Below are positions 1 through 10,518 of a stretch of DNA of 64,000 nt, piece after piece. The DNA comes from Paguma larvata (taxonomy: Eukaryota; Chordata; Mammalia; Carnivora; Viverridae): contig CM057829.1 in NCBI GenBank assembly GCA_030068075.1, positions 79,667,132 to 79,731,131 on the forward strand, in the 5' to 3' direction. Position 1 is the first letter of the stretch. Each line of letters opens with the position of its first letter. A model generated the notes under the pieces. It was not told the DNA's origin. It was given only the letters and a program-made list of their open reading frames with translations, and ran no database searches. Both the position numbers and the translations under genes were made by a program.

Positions 1-639
1 TGGAATATCTTTCTATTTATTTGTATCTTCTTCAGTTTTTTCCATTAATGTCTTCCAGTTTTTCAGTATAGAAGGCTTTCACTTCCTTGGTTAAATTTAT
101 TCCTAGGTGCTTTGTTCTTGATGAAGAAGAACATCTTATTATGTAAATAAGATTGTTTTCTTACTTTCTCTTTCTGGCAGTTTGTTATGTACAGAAATGC
201 AATGATTTTCGTGTAGTAATTTTGTATCTTGCAACTTTACTGAATTCTTTTATTAGTCCTAACAGTTTTTTTGGTGGAGTGTTTATGATTTTTTTTGTGT
301 ATAATATTATGTCACCTGCAAATAGTGACAATTTTACTTCTTTTTTTTTAATTTTTTAATGTTTATTTTTTGAGACAGAGAGAAAGAGAGTATGAGTGGG
401 AGGGGGCAGAGAGAGAGAGGGAGACACAGAATCTGAAGCAGGCTTTTGGCTCTGAGCTGTCAGCACAGAGCCTAACACAGGGCTTGAACTCATGACCGGA
501 GTTCATGACCTGAGCTGAAGTCAGACGCCTACCCAACTGAGCCACCCAGGTGCCCCTACTTCTCCTTTCCAATTTAGATGACTCTTATTTCTTTTTCCTG
601 CCTGACTGCTTTGACTAGGGCTTTCAATACTATGTTATT
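1..639 (-). pseudogene. L1 ORF2 relic, reverse transcriptase segment
   Basis: On the minus strand, starting near 639, the translation resembles the L1 stretch 'LARAIRQEKEI' (here LVKAVRQEKEI). It then reaches the polymerase active-site block, where the FADD motif reads FAGD at 311-322, so one catalytic aspartate is lost. Further downstream the frame decays. The segment continues past the left edge of the window and is interrupted by a SINE at 342-556. It is non-functional. Confidence 0.85.
342..556 (-). mobile_element. Felid SINEC (tRNA-derived SINE), antisense
   Basis: Antisense copy with the tail (poly-T) on the left and the head GGGGCACCTGGGTGGCTC (complement) ending at 556. The 7-base duplication tacttct flanks it at 335-341 and 557-563, and removing it restores the L1 sequence. 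The family has a tRNA-like head with RNA polymerase III A and B boxes (the B-box-like part corresponds to GTTCGAGCC), a CT-rich tract and an A-rich tail. It is mobilised by L1 enzymes. Its insertion here postdates the host L1. Confidence 0.95.
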
Positions 640-2583
640 AAATGTAAGTAGACTGAATGATCCAATCAAAAGACAAAGAGTGGCTGAATGGATAACAAAA
701 CAAGATGGATCTATATGCTGCCTACAAGAGACACTCTTTAGATGTAAGGATTCACATAGACTGAAAATGAAGGGAAGAAAACGATATTTTAATATTTTAT
801 ACAAATGGCAAATAAAAGAAAATTGGGGTACCTGTAGTTATATCAGACAAAATAAACTTTAAATCAGAGACTGTAATGAGACCAAAAAAGTGTTATATAA
901 GGGTTCAATCCAACAAGACAAAATAACATTTGTAAATATATATGTATCCAACATAGGAGCACCTAAATATATAAAGCAAGTATTAACAGATCTAAAGGGA
1001 GAAATAGACATCAATACAATAATAGTAGGGGACTTCACACCTTACTTACTCAATGCATAGATCATCCAGACAGAAAATCAATAAAGAAACACTAACCTTA
1101 AATGACATGTTAGATCAGATGGGTTTAACAGATATTTACAGAACATTCCATCCAAAAGCAAAAGAATATACATTCTTCTCAAGTGCATATGAAACATTTT
1201 CTGAGACAGATAATTTATTAGGGTACAAACAAATATTAATAAATTTAAGAGAACTGAAATCATATCCAGCATCTTTTCCAACCAGAATGGAATGAAACTA
1301 GAAATTAAATGGGAAAATTCACAGATATGTGGAGATTAAACAACATGCTACTGAACAACCAGTATGTTTTTCAAAATCAAAAGAAAATTTAAAAATAACT
1401 TCAGACAAATGAAAATGGAAATGTATAATACCAAAATTTATGGGACGCAGCAAAAGCAGTTCCAAGAGGGAAGTTCATAGTGATAAATGCCTACTTCAAG
1501 AAACAATAATGTTGTTTCAAATAAACAATATTTCATCTCGAGAAAACAGAAAAAGAACAAAGGAATTAATGAAATTTTGAGCAGAAATAAGTGAAACAGA
1601 GACTAAAAAGACAACAGAGGAGACCAATGCCACTAAAAGCTGGTTCTTTGAAAAGACAGACAAATTTGGCAAACCTTTAGGGAGACTCAACAGAGAAAGA
1701 GAGAGCTAGACAGCATTCAAATAAAATCAGAAAGGAAAGAGGAGATGTTACAATGGATAACACAGAAATACAAAGGATCATAAGAGACTACAATGAACAA
1801 TTGTACACTAACAAACTGGACAACGTCGAAGAAATGGATAAATTCTTAGAAACATACCACCTACCAAGACTGAATCATGATGATACAGAAAATCTGAACA
1901 GACCAATTACTAGGAAGGAGACTGAATCAGTAATCAAAAACCTCCCCCTAAACAAGTCTGGGACTAGACAGCTTCATGGTGAATTCTACCAAACATTCAA
2001 AGAAGAATTAATACAAATCCTTCTCAAACACTTTTACAACACAGAAGAGGGAGGAACTCTTCCAAACATTTTAAGAGGCCCTGATACCAAAACCAGACAA
2101 GAATGCCACAAAAAAAAAAAAAAAAAGAGAAGAAAAGAAAAGGTCAATATCCCTGATGAACAAAGACACAAAAATCCTCAATAAAATATTAGCAAACTGA
2201 ATTCAACAATACAGTGAAAGAATCATACACTGTGATCGAGTGGGGTTTATGCCAGAGATGCAAGAATGGTTCAACATCCACGAATCAGTCAATGTGATAC
2301 ACATTAACAAAATGAATAATAAAAATCATATGATCATCTCAATAGATGCAGAAAAGCGTTCGATAAAATTCAACAGCTATTTATGATCAAAACTCTCAAC
2401 AAAGGAGATATAGGGGAAACGTACTCAACATAACACAGTATGATAAGCCCATAGCTAACATACCCAATGGTGAAAAGCTGAAAACTTTTCCTCTGAGATT
2501 AGGAACAAGACAAGGATGACCATTCTTGGCGTTTTCATTCAACACGAAGTTGCCAGAGCAGTTAGGCAAGAAGAAGAAATAAC
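640..2583 (+). pseudogene. L1 ORF2 relic, endonuclease to reverse transcriptase, inverted part
   Basis: The plus strand encodes broken ORF2. The N-terminal endonuclease appears from about 640 ('LNDPIKRQRVAEWI', then CCLQET where the family has CCIQETH). A GDF block is near 1029, and 'FHPKAKEYTFFSSAYETFSETDNLLG' lies at 1140-1225. The linker and start of the reverse transcriptase are in an open stretch at 1753-2184 (EEMDKFLETYHLPRLN, then FYQTFKEELIQILLKHF). An expanded A run near 2110-2127 breaks the frame. 'ISIDAEK' at about 2338-2360 is the polymerase motif-A region. Homology stops at about 2583, the outer edge of the inverted segment. Several stops and frameshifts make it dead. Confidence 0.88.
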
Positions 2584-3837
2584 TGACTTTTAAAACATGC
2601 AGCATATGACTTACTTCTGTGTTTGTATTTGGTTGCACAGTATTCAGAAAATCCTGACATCCACAGGTAACTACCATATCACTCATTGTTTGAATCCCTA
2701 CTCCACAAACTCAGGGATCAAACAGATTCAGACAAAGTTTCAGATAAATGTCTTGCTATCTGCTACTCTTATTACTTACTGTCTGAAACTTAGAAACCAA
2801 ATTGACACAAATAACACTGTATCCTTTTCTACTGGAACTCACTCTGGGAAATTTCTATATCGTTATTCTGGAAATGAACAGATTGGAATAGCAAGGGATA
2901 GGTATCCTGGAAATGATACCAGTTCTTTAGCAATTCATTGTGTAATCTCGTGATATGCTCTAAACTAACCCAAGAGCTCGAAAAATTGCAGTAGTTAAGA
3001 TTTTTTTTTATTTCAAATTTTAACATTAAAGATAATCTGACAACTACTTGATTTCTTCAATAATCGGTCAAGGAGCATCCAGAATATAGATTGGGTATAA
3101 GGAAGTCTGTAAATAACAGAATGTATGTCATTAAGTGATATGTGGTTGGTTTACTTATTGTATAACTGACCATTAATCCACACAGAAGCCTCCACCCAGC
3201 AGAGATCCCCACTTCCTGCCTGGCATGGAATTGAGTGTGCTACATATGCTTACCAAGAGGAGTTTGCTTGTTCAATTCACCATCGGGCTGGAATCTGAAA
3301 AACATGTGTACAGAACTTCCTCATCAATGACTAGTTTATAAGAAGTTCAAATATATAAGCCAAAACAGTAGAAAATGCTTAATTTAAGGTTAACTTGATA
3401 GTTCAACTCAATGCCTTGGTGGCATTGTTAAAATTTCACATGTAACGTGTTTAAATATGTGTTTTTATTATGGTTATAAAAAATTGTTTAAAATATACTA
3501 AAAATGAAAGGCAAATTAAGCATTTGCCCACCTCCTCAACTATGGCCTGGTAACTTCTCCAGACCAGAGTTTGAAGACCACTGATTTACGGTCTTTGAGG
3601 TTAAAATGTGAAACTAAGAGCAACAATTTGGTGCGCCTACTATTTAAAGATCATTAGGGCATTCCTAAACTTTAACCAAGAGCGAATGCCATCCCTCATT
3701 ATTCTAAAAGCAGTAAAGCTGAGAAACAATACTGCAGAAACTGTTTTAAGATTCCCTAGTGAGTTCGAATTAAAGCAGCTGGGACCAAAACCGGAGATAC
3801 ATTATTCACTTCTCAATGTTGTTCATTAGCTGATTTT
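2584..3837. other. No recognised feature
   Basis: AT-rich sequence with no ORF resembling a known protein and no repeat that I can assign with confidence. A short stretch near 3560-3585 ending 'gaagaccactg' resembles the terminus of a hAT-type MER5 element but is too short to call. Confidence 0.5.
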
Positions 3838-4156
3838 TCTCAACAATATTTACTGAGTACCTACTACGAGCCTGGCACTGTTCTAAGATTCAAGATACAC
3901 AGGTGAAGAAAATAGACTAAACCCCTACTTTTATGGCATTTAGGGTCTAGTGGGAGGGGAGATGGACATTAAACACAAATAAGAAACGTAATAAGTTATT
4001 TTTGTTATAAAGTAATAGGTACAATGAAAAGAAAATAGAATGGAATGGAGGAGAAAGTTTGCGATTTTAGTAAGATGGTCGGGGTGGGTGTGGAGGTGAA
4101 AGGGGGGCAGTGGCTTGAAAGACGTAAGGGTAAAACCAAGAGGAGACGGGTTGGAG

Positions 4157-4536
4157 CAGTGGGTCTCAAAGTGTGGTCCCAAGCGGCGCCTGGGTGGCTC
4201 AGTCGGTTAAGCGGCCGACTTCGGCTCAGGTCATGATCTCGCGGTCTGTGAGTTCGAGCCCCGAGTCGGGCTCTGTGCTGATGGCTCAGAGCCTGGAGCC
4301 TGCTTCTTCAGATTCTGTGTCTCCCTCTCTCTCTGCCCTTCCCCTGCTCATGCTCTGTCTCTATGTCTCTCAAAAATAAATAAATGTTAAAAAAAAAATT
4401 TAAAAAGTGTGGTCCCAAGACCATTGGCATCACTTGAACACTTGTAATTGGCTCAGAAACGTGGGAGGGGTGAGCAACAGTCACCTTAACAAGCTCGTGG
4501 GGTGATTCTGATGCACAGTAAGTCTAAGGATCACTG
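4157..4536 (+). mobile_element. MER5A-type hAT-Charlie DNA transposon
   Basis: Begins with 'cagtgggtctcaaagtgtgg' and ends with 'aaggatcactg', the imperfect terminal inverted repeats of the MER5A class. Internal 'aacaagctcgtggggtgatt' also matches the family. It is a short non-autonomous element with no coding capacity, and a SINE sits inside it near the left end. Confidence 0.82.
4184..4403 (+). mobile_element. Felid SINEC, full length, inside MER5A
   Basis: One of the best preserved copies: intact head, CT tract and tail. A perfect 16-base target duplication, aaagtgtggtcccaag, lies at 4168-4183 and 4404-4419. High identity to the other copies suggests a fairly recent insertion. Confidence 0.97.
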
Positions 4537-4702
4537 CCCTAAAAAGAAGAAAGGCCCTAGAATAGAAGCAGGCCTAGGACGTTCTATAGAAACAGGGGTG
4601 AGATCAGGGTCTGGTCACAAGTGTCACGAGGGCAACGATGGAGGTGAGGAAAGAGAGGTGGAGGGCAGCCAGAGCACAGACAGCTTTCAGGCCACAGTGA
4701 GA

Positions 4703-4938
4703 TTTTTTTTTTTTTAATGTTTGTTTATTTTTGAAAGAGAGAAAAAGAGAGAGAGGGAGCGAGGGAGGGAGCACACAAGCAGAGCAGGGGGGGGGCACAG
4801 GGAGAGGGAGACAGAGAACCTGAAGCAGGCTCATGAGCTGTCAGCACAAAGCCCGACATGGGGCTCGAACTCCCAAACTGAGAGATCATGACCTGAGTCA
4901 AAGTTGGATACTCAACCCACTGAGCCACCCAGGGGCCA
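4703..4938 (-). mobile_element. Felid SINEC, antisense, inside L2
   Basis: The poly-T end is at the left and the complement of the head ends at 4938. The duplication ccacagtgaga lies at 4692-4702 and 4939-4949. The GA-rich tract carries an unusual run of nine G near 4788-4796. Confidence 0.95.
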
Positions 4939-5065
4939 CCACAGTGAGACTTTTACTCCAAGTGGGACGGGGAGCCATGGGAGGGTTTTGGGACAGAGAA
5001 GCCATATGGCCTGGTGTATATTTTAAAGGGTTCATGTTGACTGTTGTGGGGAGTGGAAACACTAC

Positions 5066-7456
5066 ATCACTTGCCTCAGGGGAAGACTCCTTAACTTCTA
5101 AATTCTACTCAAGCAGTGGTGTGCTGCTAAATGTTGAAAAACAGGCTCTGACGGCGGAGAGCTCCCATGTGTAGTGTTTGCTGATCTCCATGGTGTAAAT
5201 ACTCCCACCACGACTGGAAATGCCAACATGACTCACTGAACATGGTGTTCTGAGGAGATGTGTGCAATCCCTCACAACACTGACTTTAGGTCCCAGCGTC
5301 GCTATCACTGAGAACATTTGAAGATGATGTGGAATTTTGTAAATCTGACTGAAAACGTTAATGTTATTTCAGATATAAACGTAGTATGTTCTAGTGGAAT
5401 ATTACTATTGATCAAATACAGATCCTAATTCCTCAGAAGTTAACATTAAGACAATATATTAACTGCATTTACAAAATAACATCATTAACATTAAACCAAT
5501 TTCCTTTACTCAAAAAAATCTATCTATCTTTTAGCTGGGGTTCCTCTGCTATTGTTTTTCCCTCCCTACTATAATTAATATTTTGGACACTCAAAACCAT
5601 GCACTGATTGGGATTTCCCATCTAGAATATGCAGGGCTGCCACTTCGAGAGCTCATATAAATCAACAGGCCATCAAGGAGTGCATATCACAAGAAAAGTT
5701 TGCATCTATCCGAGGATGAAGTGAAATCTCAATTTGATTTGCCATTAAGAAACTTCCCTCAGCCTAAGAGACTGGCCCTGTTTCTGGCAATCAGGACAGA
5801 CGGCAGTTTGTGAAAAGTATTTTAAAAGCCCAGCACCATCTATGAAGAAAGAGTCACTCCAGAAACTCCTGATAGACAAAAAGTGTGTGCTACTACCAGG
5901 AAAAAGCTGCATACATTCTCCAGTCGGCGTAATCCCTCCGCCGCGTCCCACCCACACGCAGACCCCAGCCGGCCAGATCGGCGAATGTGCACGAGCTCGC
6001 ACTCCTGGAAAACAATGAGGTCTTTCAGGCCTTACAATCTTGTGAAGAAACAGGCTGAAACGTCATGGGAAAAATTAGGAAATATCGGAGGAAAACAGCT
6101 CACAAAATGAGGGGTGGAACCACTTGCTCACATGTTCTAATTCCTGAACAAAGAGAACAGCCGTGACAGCCCCCTGCCTGCTCTGACCCTTCCATTTCAA
6201 AAGAGAGGCGTCCTAACCTCCTTTTCTTTTCTTGGGGATTACAGCAGCGAGACATAGACATCAGAAGGGGAACTTTTTAAACCTAAAGGAGCAAAGTTAA
6301 TTTCAAAAGCTTTACCCTCAAGAAAAAGCATAAAAACCAACCCAAACTGCCAGCCTTTTTCAGCGATCCATAATCCCAACACAATTACCGACCAACTGGA
6401 TTTCAACAACTGCACAAAGAAAAACAGAACTCTTTCTAATATAAGTATCCATTCATATGTTTTTTAGCTCTTCCTAAGTATTCTTGCTATTAAACCTTAC
6501 ACAACTAGCTTTGCCTCAGCAATCCTTCCTCATCACTCGCCATACCCAGTTTACACCTTTCACACCTTCCAAGAGAGCTGGCCCAGTGGTCACCAGTGTT
6601 CCATTCTCTATCTACCGGCCTTTGCCAAAAGTTGTTCCACTTGCAAATTGCCTGTCTCCTCTTACTCACCAAACAACATCTCTCTCCCTTATAAATCTGA
6701 GTCTAAGACCTAGTATGCATGGCACAATGAATTTCTAGATTAATCGAGTATATCTGTGAACTCGCCAACAAGTTGACCCTTCCACTTTAATATGCTTTTA
6801 TGATCCCACTCTATTTTCCAATTGGTTAAATGAATCGAACTTTTCTAAACTCTCTGAGGATATAGTCTGAGTCAATTCTTCCCTATGTGATCTCCAACTT
6901 TCCACCATATTGCTACCTGTAAGATTTTATCAACTGTCAAGCATCGCAGACATGTCAGCTGTTGTCTCCCCATAGTCAATCCGATGCTTAGCTGTTTGGG
7001 AAAAGGACCCACAAGTGACTTATTATTATAAAGCACTATGTGAAAGAGGTGCTTATTTTGCTCCTGGAAGAAAAAGGCAACATGTATTGAAATCGTTAAA
7101 GCGTTTGAAAAGGTAAAACAATTTAAAAAGAGATAAAAAGGCATATTGCACAGTGAAGATAAAGAGTCCAATGAAGCTGAGAACCTTACAAAGATATCTC
7201 ACAGACATATTACCAGCATCACTCCAAGTGCCTAAGCATAAGAACAACCTGTGGGGAGAAACCATTTCTTGACGTTAAGGTAGAATTCTGAGTCAGGTAG
7301 TGAGCTGAGTAGAATTGAATGCAAGTTGGTCACGTTAGCTGAAACACAAAAGGAGATGGTAATGAGGCACTGTCAGAGAGGTGAACAGTGAGTTCAGTAC
7401 ACAGAGGAGACTGCACAGTCAACACCCCTGGAAACTTACAGACCAAGTCCTTAAAC
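5066..7456. other. 2.4 kb with no recognised interspersed repeat or gene
   Basis: No SINE, L1, L2 or MIR match that I can defend, and no open frame with recognisable protein similarity. It includes a small CpG cluster at 5925-5999. The region is a candidate for unique or conserved non-coding DNA, which only alignment could establish. Confidence 0.5.
5925..5999. other. Isolated CpG cluster
   Basis: Eleven CpG dinucleotides fall within 75 bases, in a neighbourhood where CpG is rare. It contains the 8-base palindrome cgagctcg. It is far too short for a formal CpG island and has no recognisable promoter element beside it, so a regulatory role is only a possibility. Confidence 0.45.
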
Positions 7457-7779
7457 CAGTGGTTCAAGATCTGCTGCATATCAGGATCACCTGCAGCACT
7501 TTTAAAAAGCCCATCCTCTGTGCTGATGGCTCAGAGCCTGGAGCCTGCTTCAGATTCTGTATCTCTCTCTCTCTCTCTGTGCCCTTCCCCTGCTCATACT
7601 CTGTCTCTATGTCTCTCAAAAATAAATAAACGTTAAACAATTAAAAAAAAAAAAACCATCGCCCAGGTTAGGTCACATCCCATTCTAATAAGATCAGAAT
7701 GTCTGGAGTGTGAGCCAGGCAGCCAGTTTTTAAAGATTCCCAGGTGATTCCAGTGTGTATCCAGATTTTGAAACCACTG
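7457..7779 (+). mobile_element. MER20-type hAT-Charlie DNA transposon, split by a SINE
   Basis: The left end is 'cagtggttcaagatctgctg' and the right end is 'ttttgaaaccactg', forming degenerate terminal inverted repeats. Internal 'tttttaaagattcccaggtg' matches the family. MER20 copies are short, non-coding and, in some mammals, have been reused as enhancers. Nothing here shows such use. Confidence 0.82.
7516..7649 (+). mobile_element. Felid SINEC, 5'-truncated
   Basis: Starts within the body at 'ctctgtgctgatggctcag', so the tRNA-like head and polymerase III boxes are missing. The CT tract and A-rich tail are present. A short duplication (aaa[g]cccatc at about 7505-7515, aaaaccatc at 7652-7660) flanks it. 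5' truncation is normal for L1-driven insertion but uncommon among the SINEs of this window. Confidence 0.9.
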
Positions 7780-8194
7780 TCCTAGACTCTGCTGGTGAAG
7801 GTTTTGCTCAATGAGGAAAGAGCACAAGAACTTACATTAAAGATGGTAATGATGATGAGTCAAAGTAACCTTTTATACTTCTAAGTGGGAAATCATTATT
7901 TTGGTTCAAATAAGAGGACAGTTTTTAGAAGATCTAGATGAACTTGTGGCCTTGGGATTTAGACTAGGAAAGAGAAACCGGGCATGATGGTAGGTACAAA
8001 CCCCGTCAACAGCACTAATAACTGGAATGTAGACCATTGTGCTGTCAAGGTATTTGGCTTTACAGAAAGCAGCCTCGATGTAGGACCTAGGCTGGTCACC
8101 TGCTGGCTGTGGGGCTACAGGCAACTGCCCAGCCATATAACCCTAGTGCTCTATCTGAGCTGTTCTAGTCTGGCTGCTTATAAGCATAGCAAAT
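7780..8194. other. No recognised feature
   Basis: Unassigned sequence between MER20 and a possible second hAT fragment. No convincing frame or repeat. Confidence 0.4.
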
Positions 8195-8275
8195 GCAGGC
8201 TGCAGCCCCAGACATTCCGACTGGTCTGTGGAGGGACCCTAGGATTCGTATATTTTAAAAGCCCCCTAGGTGACT
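8195..8275 (+). mobile_element. Possible MER20-like hAT fragment
   Basis: The stretch 'ttttaaaagccccctaggtg' resembles the right half of MER20/MER5 consensus sequences. The left half is not recognisable, so this is tentative. Confidence 0.38.
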
Positions 8276-8319
8276 GTTAGATCATAGGAATGTGGAGAAC
8301 CAACAGCAGAGAGATTATG

Positions 8320-8640
8320 AAAAAGGAGTCTGAGGCCATGCAGCTTGGGCTCAAATCCCTCCTCCACCAGTTACTAGCTGTGGCTCAGTTTCCTTATATG
8401 TAAAAACGGAGCTAATGGATAACACATTTGTTGTGAGGCTTAACTGACAATCCATCTATCCACCTCACTGGATTGCTGTATTTGGTGTAACACCGAGTAC
8501 ACAGCAAATACTCAATTTTGTATATATCACATACATACATGTACATGTGTATTTGTCATAGAGATTAAATGGCATGATGTATACAAACTGCTTAGCACGG
8601 TCTCCACATAGAAACACTCAGCGGGTAACTAGCTAAGCTG
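8320..8640 (+). mobile_element. MIR SINE (ancient), degraded
   Basis: The conserved MIR core is visible as 'ttactagctgtggctcagtt' followed by 'tccttatatgtaaaaacgga' and 'tgttgtgaggctta'. A 3' part with 'actgcttagcacggtc' lies near 8590 after an unrelated or expanded middle. MIRs are mammal-wide, tRNA-derived and partnered with L2. Confidence 0.75.
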
Positions 8641-10110
8641 ATGCTGATGACAGCGGTCATGGGAAAACTGGCACTGGCAGACAGGAAGATTTCATCCTCC
8701 TTCATTGCCTGGTGGCCTTTGCTTCAGAAAACCAAAATCATAAGACCTAAAAAATTAAGGGGATGGGGAAGAATCCTTTTGCCCTCTCTTAATTATTAGG
8801 AGGTCCCACCAAGCATGGAGTGGTAGTTCTACTTCAAAATACGATGGAAATATGGGTTTAATGGCAAAGAAGAGAAATGTGGAGACTTGGCCTTGCCCCA
8901 GATGATGATAAACAGCAGAACTTGACATCCAGGGGAAAGTCTTCACCCTCACTTCCTAGGGGAGCCAGACTTGAAATGTGTTTTGTCACAGATCACTGGG
9001 ACAGACTTCGGAGCAGAGCTCTCTACTTTCCAGGTTCCTTCCATTCATCATCCCTGGCGAGGAGCATGTCTGAGGGGTACATTATCATATAGGAGATGTG
9101 GTACGTGTGGTCAAAGCCAATGTGAGATGAAGAATGCGTTCCAACCGCTTCCTTCCTTACTCTGCCCAATTCCCTTCCCTGGTCCAAATTCCACACCCTG
9201 CAAGCCATTTCCGGCTAAGATGGAGAATATGGAACACTAGGGAGCAGCTGTGGTTTGCTTTGTGGCCAAATTGTTTTCTTGGGGATGTTCAGTTCCAATT
9301 CTATAACATAAAACAACTGAAAAAGGGGTTTAATTTTCTAAATTTTCATTTACATAGAACTGTTTGGGGCTGTGCATATATTAAGGGATACTTGCATGTT
9401 TGTTATCCACCAACCTAGGACAGGAAATCCTGTCTTTCAGCTGCTGAGTCTCAGACCACTCCATCTGAATATTCTTGCTGACAAATGTGACCTTGCCTAG
9501 GTTTCGAAGAATTTAAACATTCCCTCAATGTCATTTCTACTTGACCTTAGCAACATGACCAAACTGCAAATTGAATACCATTTAGTAAAGGTACAACATC
9601 CACATCCTGTCACCAATCCCCCCTCCAATTTCAATCCAGTGACCCTGGGCTAGAACCTAATCCAAAAGATTACAAAGCAACATCCTGATGAGTTGTCATG
9701 GCAACCCCTAGATGTCAGATATCCCATGTCCCAGGGCTGTAAATTCTCATTTTTAGTCTACTCATATCCTACTATTTCATGTATAACAACCAACTAAAAT
9801 GCAATTTGGTATGTCAGCTGCCAAGCATAATAAGAGATGTCATTTGCTGTTATAGCCAATAATAAAAGATTTCTAGTTGCTTCTATTTTCAAAGATACAG
9901 CAAATCACTGTGTATTCTAAGTCCATTGGGCTGCTTTGAAAGACAGGCTATGTAGCCAGGCTTCTTCTATTTTTACTTAATTAGTCAATATTTAAGAAAG
10001 CCTTGGAAATGAAAATAACTCTAGTGAAAACTACACATTATTATTTTCTGAACAGGAGGAAACACACTTATCTTCAAACTTTCAATAGACCCTGTATATT
10101 TGATCCAAAA
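8641..10110. other. 1.5 kb with no recognised feature
   Basis: Several open stretches of up to 94 codons are present, all without recognisable domains and with no splice or promoter support. No interspersed repeat was assigned. Confidence 0.45.
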
Positions 10111-10156
10111 GACAGACAGACAGACAGACAGACACACACACCCACACACACACACC
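10111..10156. repeat. Compound microsatellite (GACA)n-(CA)n
   Basis: Five to six GACA units run directly into an interrupted CA array with single C interruptions. Likely polymorphic in length. Confidence 0.95.
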
Positions 10157-10297
10157 CTGTGATCCAAGCTTTTCAAGGACAGAAAGATACAACAAGGGTG
10201 CCTTGCAAGACTTTTGATTTCTTATAACTGGAGAAAAAAGAAATATATATCGTTAAAATCCAGGTAATCCAAACATCTTGTTTTAATCAACAGTTTT

Positions 10298-10468
10298 GTT
10301 ATGGGCTGAATTGTGCTCCCTCCAAATTCATAGGTTGAAATCCTAACCCTCCGTACTTCAAAATGTGCCTGTATTTGGAGACAGATCCTTTAAAGAGGAT
10401 TTGTTTAAATGAGTTCACTAGGGTGGGCCCTAATCCAATATAATGGGTATTCTTTTTTTTTTAATGTT

Positions 10469-10518
<50 letters not shown>

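Larger units (their letters stand above)
1..2583. mobile_element. L1 retrotransposon with 5' inversion, cut by the left window edge
   Basis: Two head-to-head pieces of L1 ORF2 meet at about 639. Bases 1-639 read as L1 on the minus strand, and 640-2583 read as L1 on the plus strand. Read on the minus strand the order is: inverted upstream part (endonuclease to mid reverse transcriptase), then the downstream part in normal orientation running off the left edge. About 50 bases of L1 sequence (587-638 and 2541-2580) are present in both pieces. This is the expected product of twin priming during target-primed reverse transcription. The 3' end, poly-A tail and target-site duplication lie outside the window. 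A felid SINE splits the minus-strand piece. Confidence 0.88.
3838..5065 (-). mobile_element. L2 LINE fragment, antisense, split by later insertions
   Basis: The left end carries the complement of the L2 3' terminus ('tttactgagtacctacta', then 'cctggcactgttctaag'). 'ggcatttagggtctagtggg' follows near 3934. The upstream part of L2 resumes right of the inserted elements ('ctttcaggccacagtgaga' and then 'gggagccatgggagggtttt' near 4970). The L2 has been interrupted by a MER5A-type transposon and by a SINE. Typical age-worn divergence; no open frame remains. Confidence 0.7.

Noticed and set aside
1753..2184. 143-codon open stretch that looks like a gene
   Set aside because: It is L1 ORF2 (linker plus start of the reverse transcriptase) ending in a slipped poly-A/lysine run, so it is a relic and not a host gene.
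4184..4260. tRNA gene suggested by the A-box/B-box-like sequence
   Set aside because: It is the tRNA-derived head of a SINE, lacking a foldable acceptor stem and followed by the SINE body.
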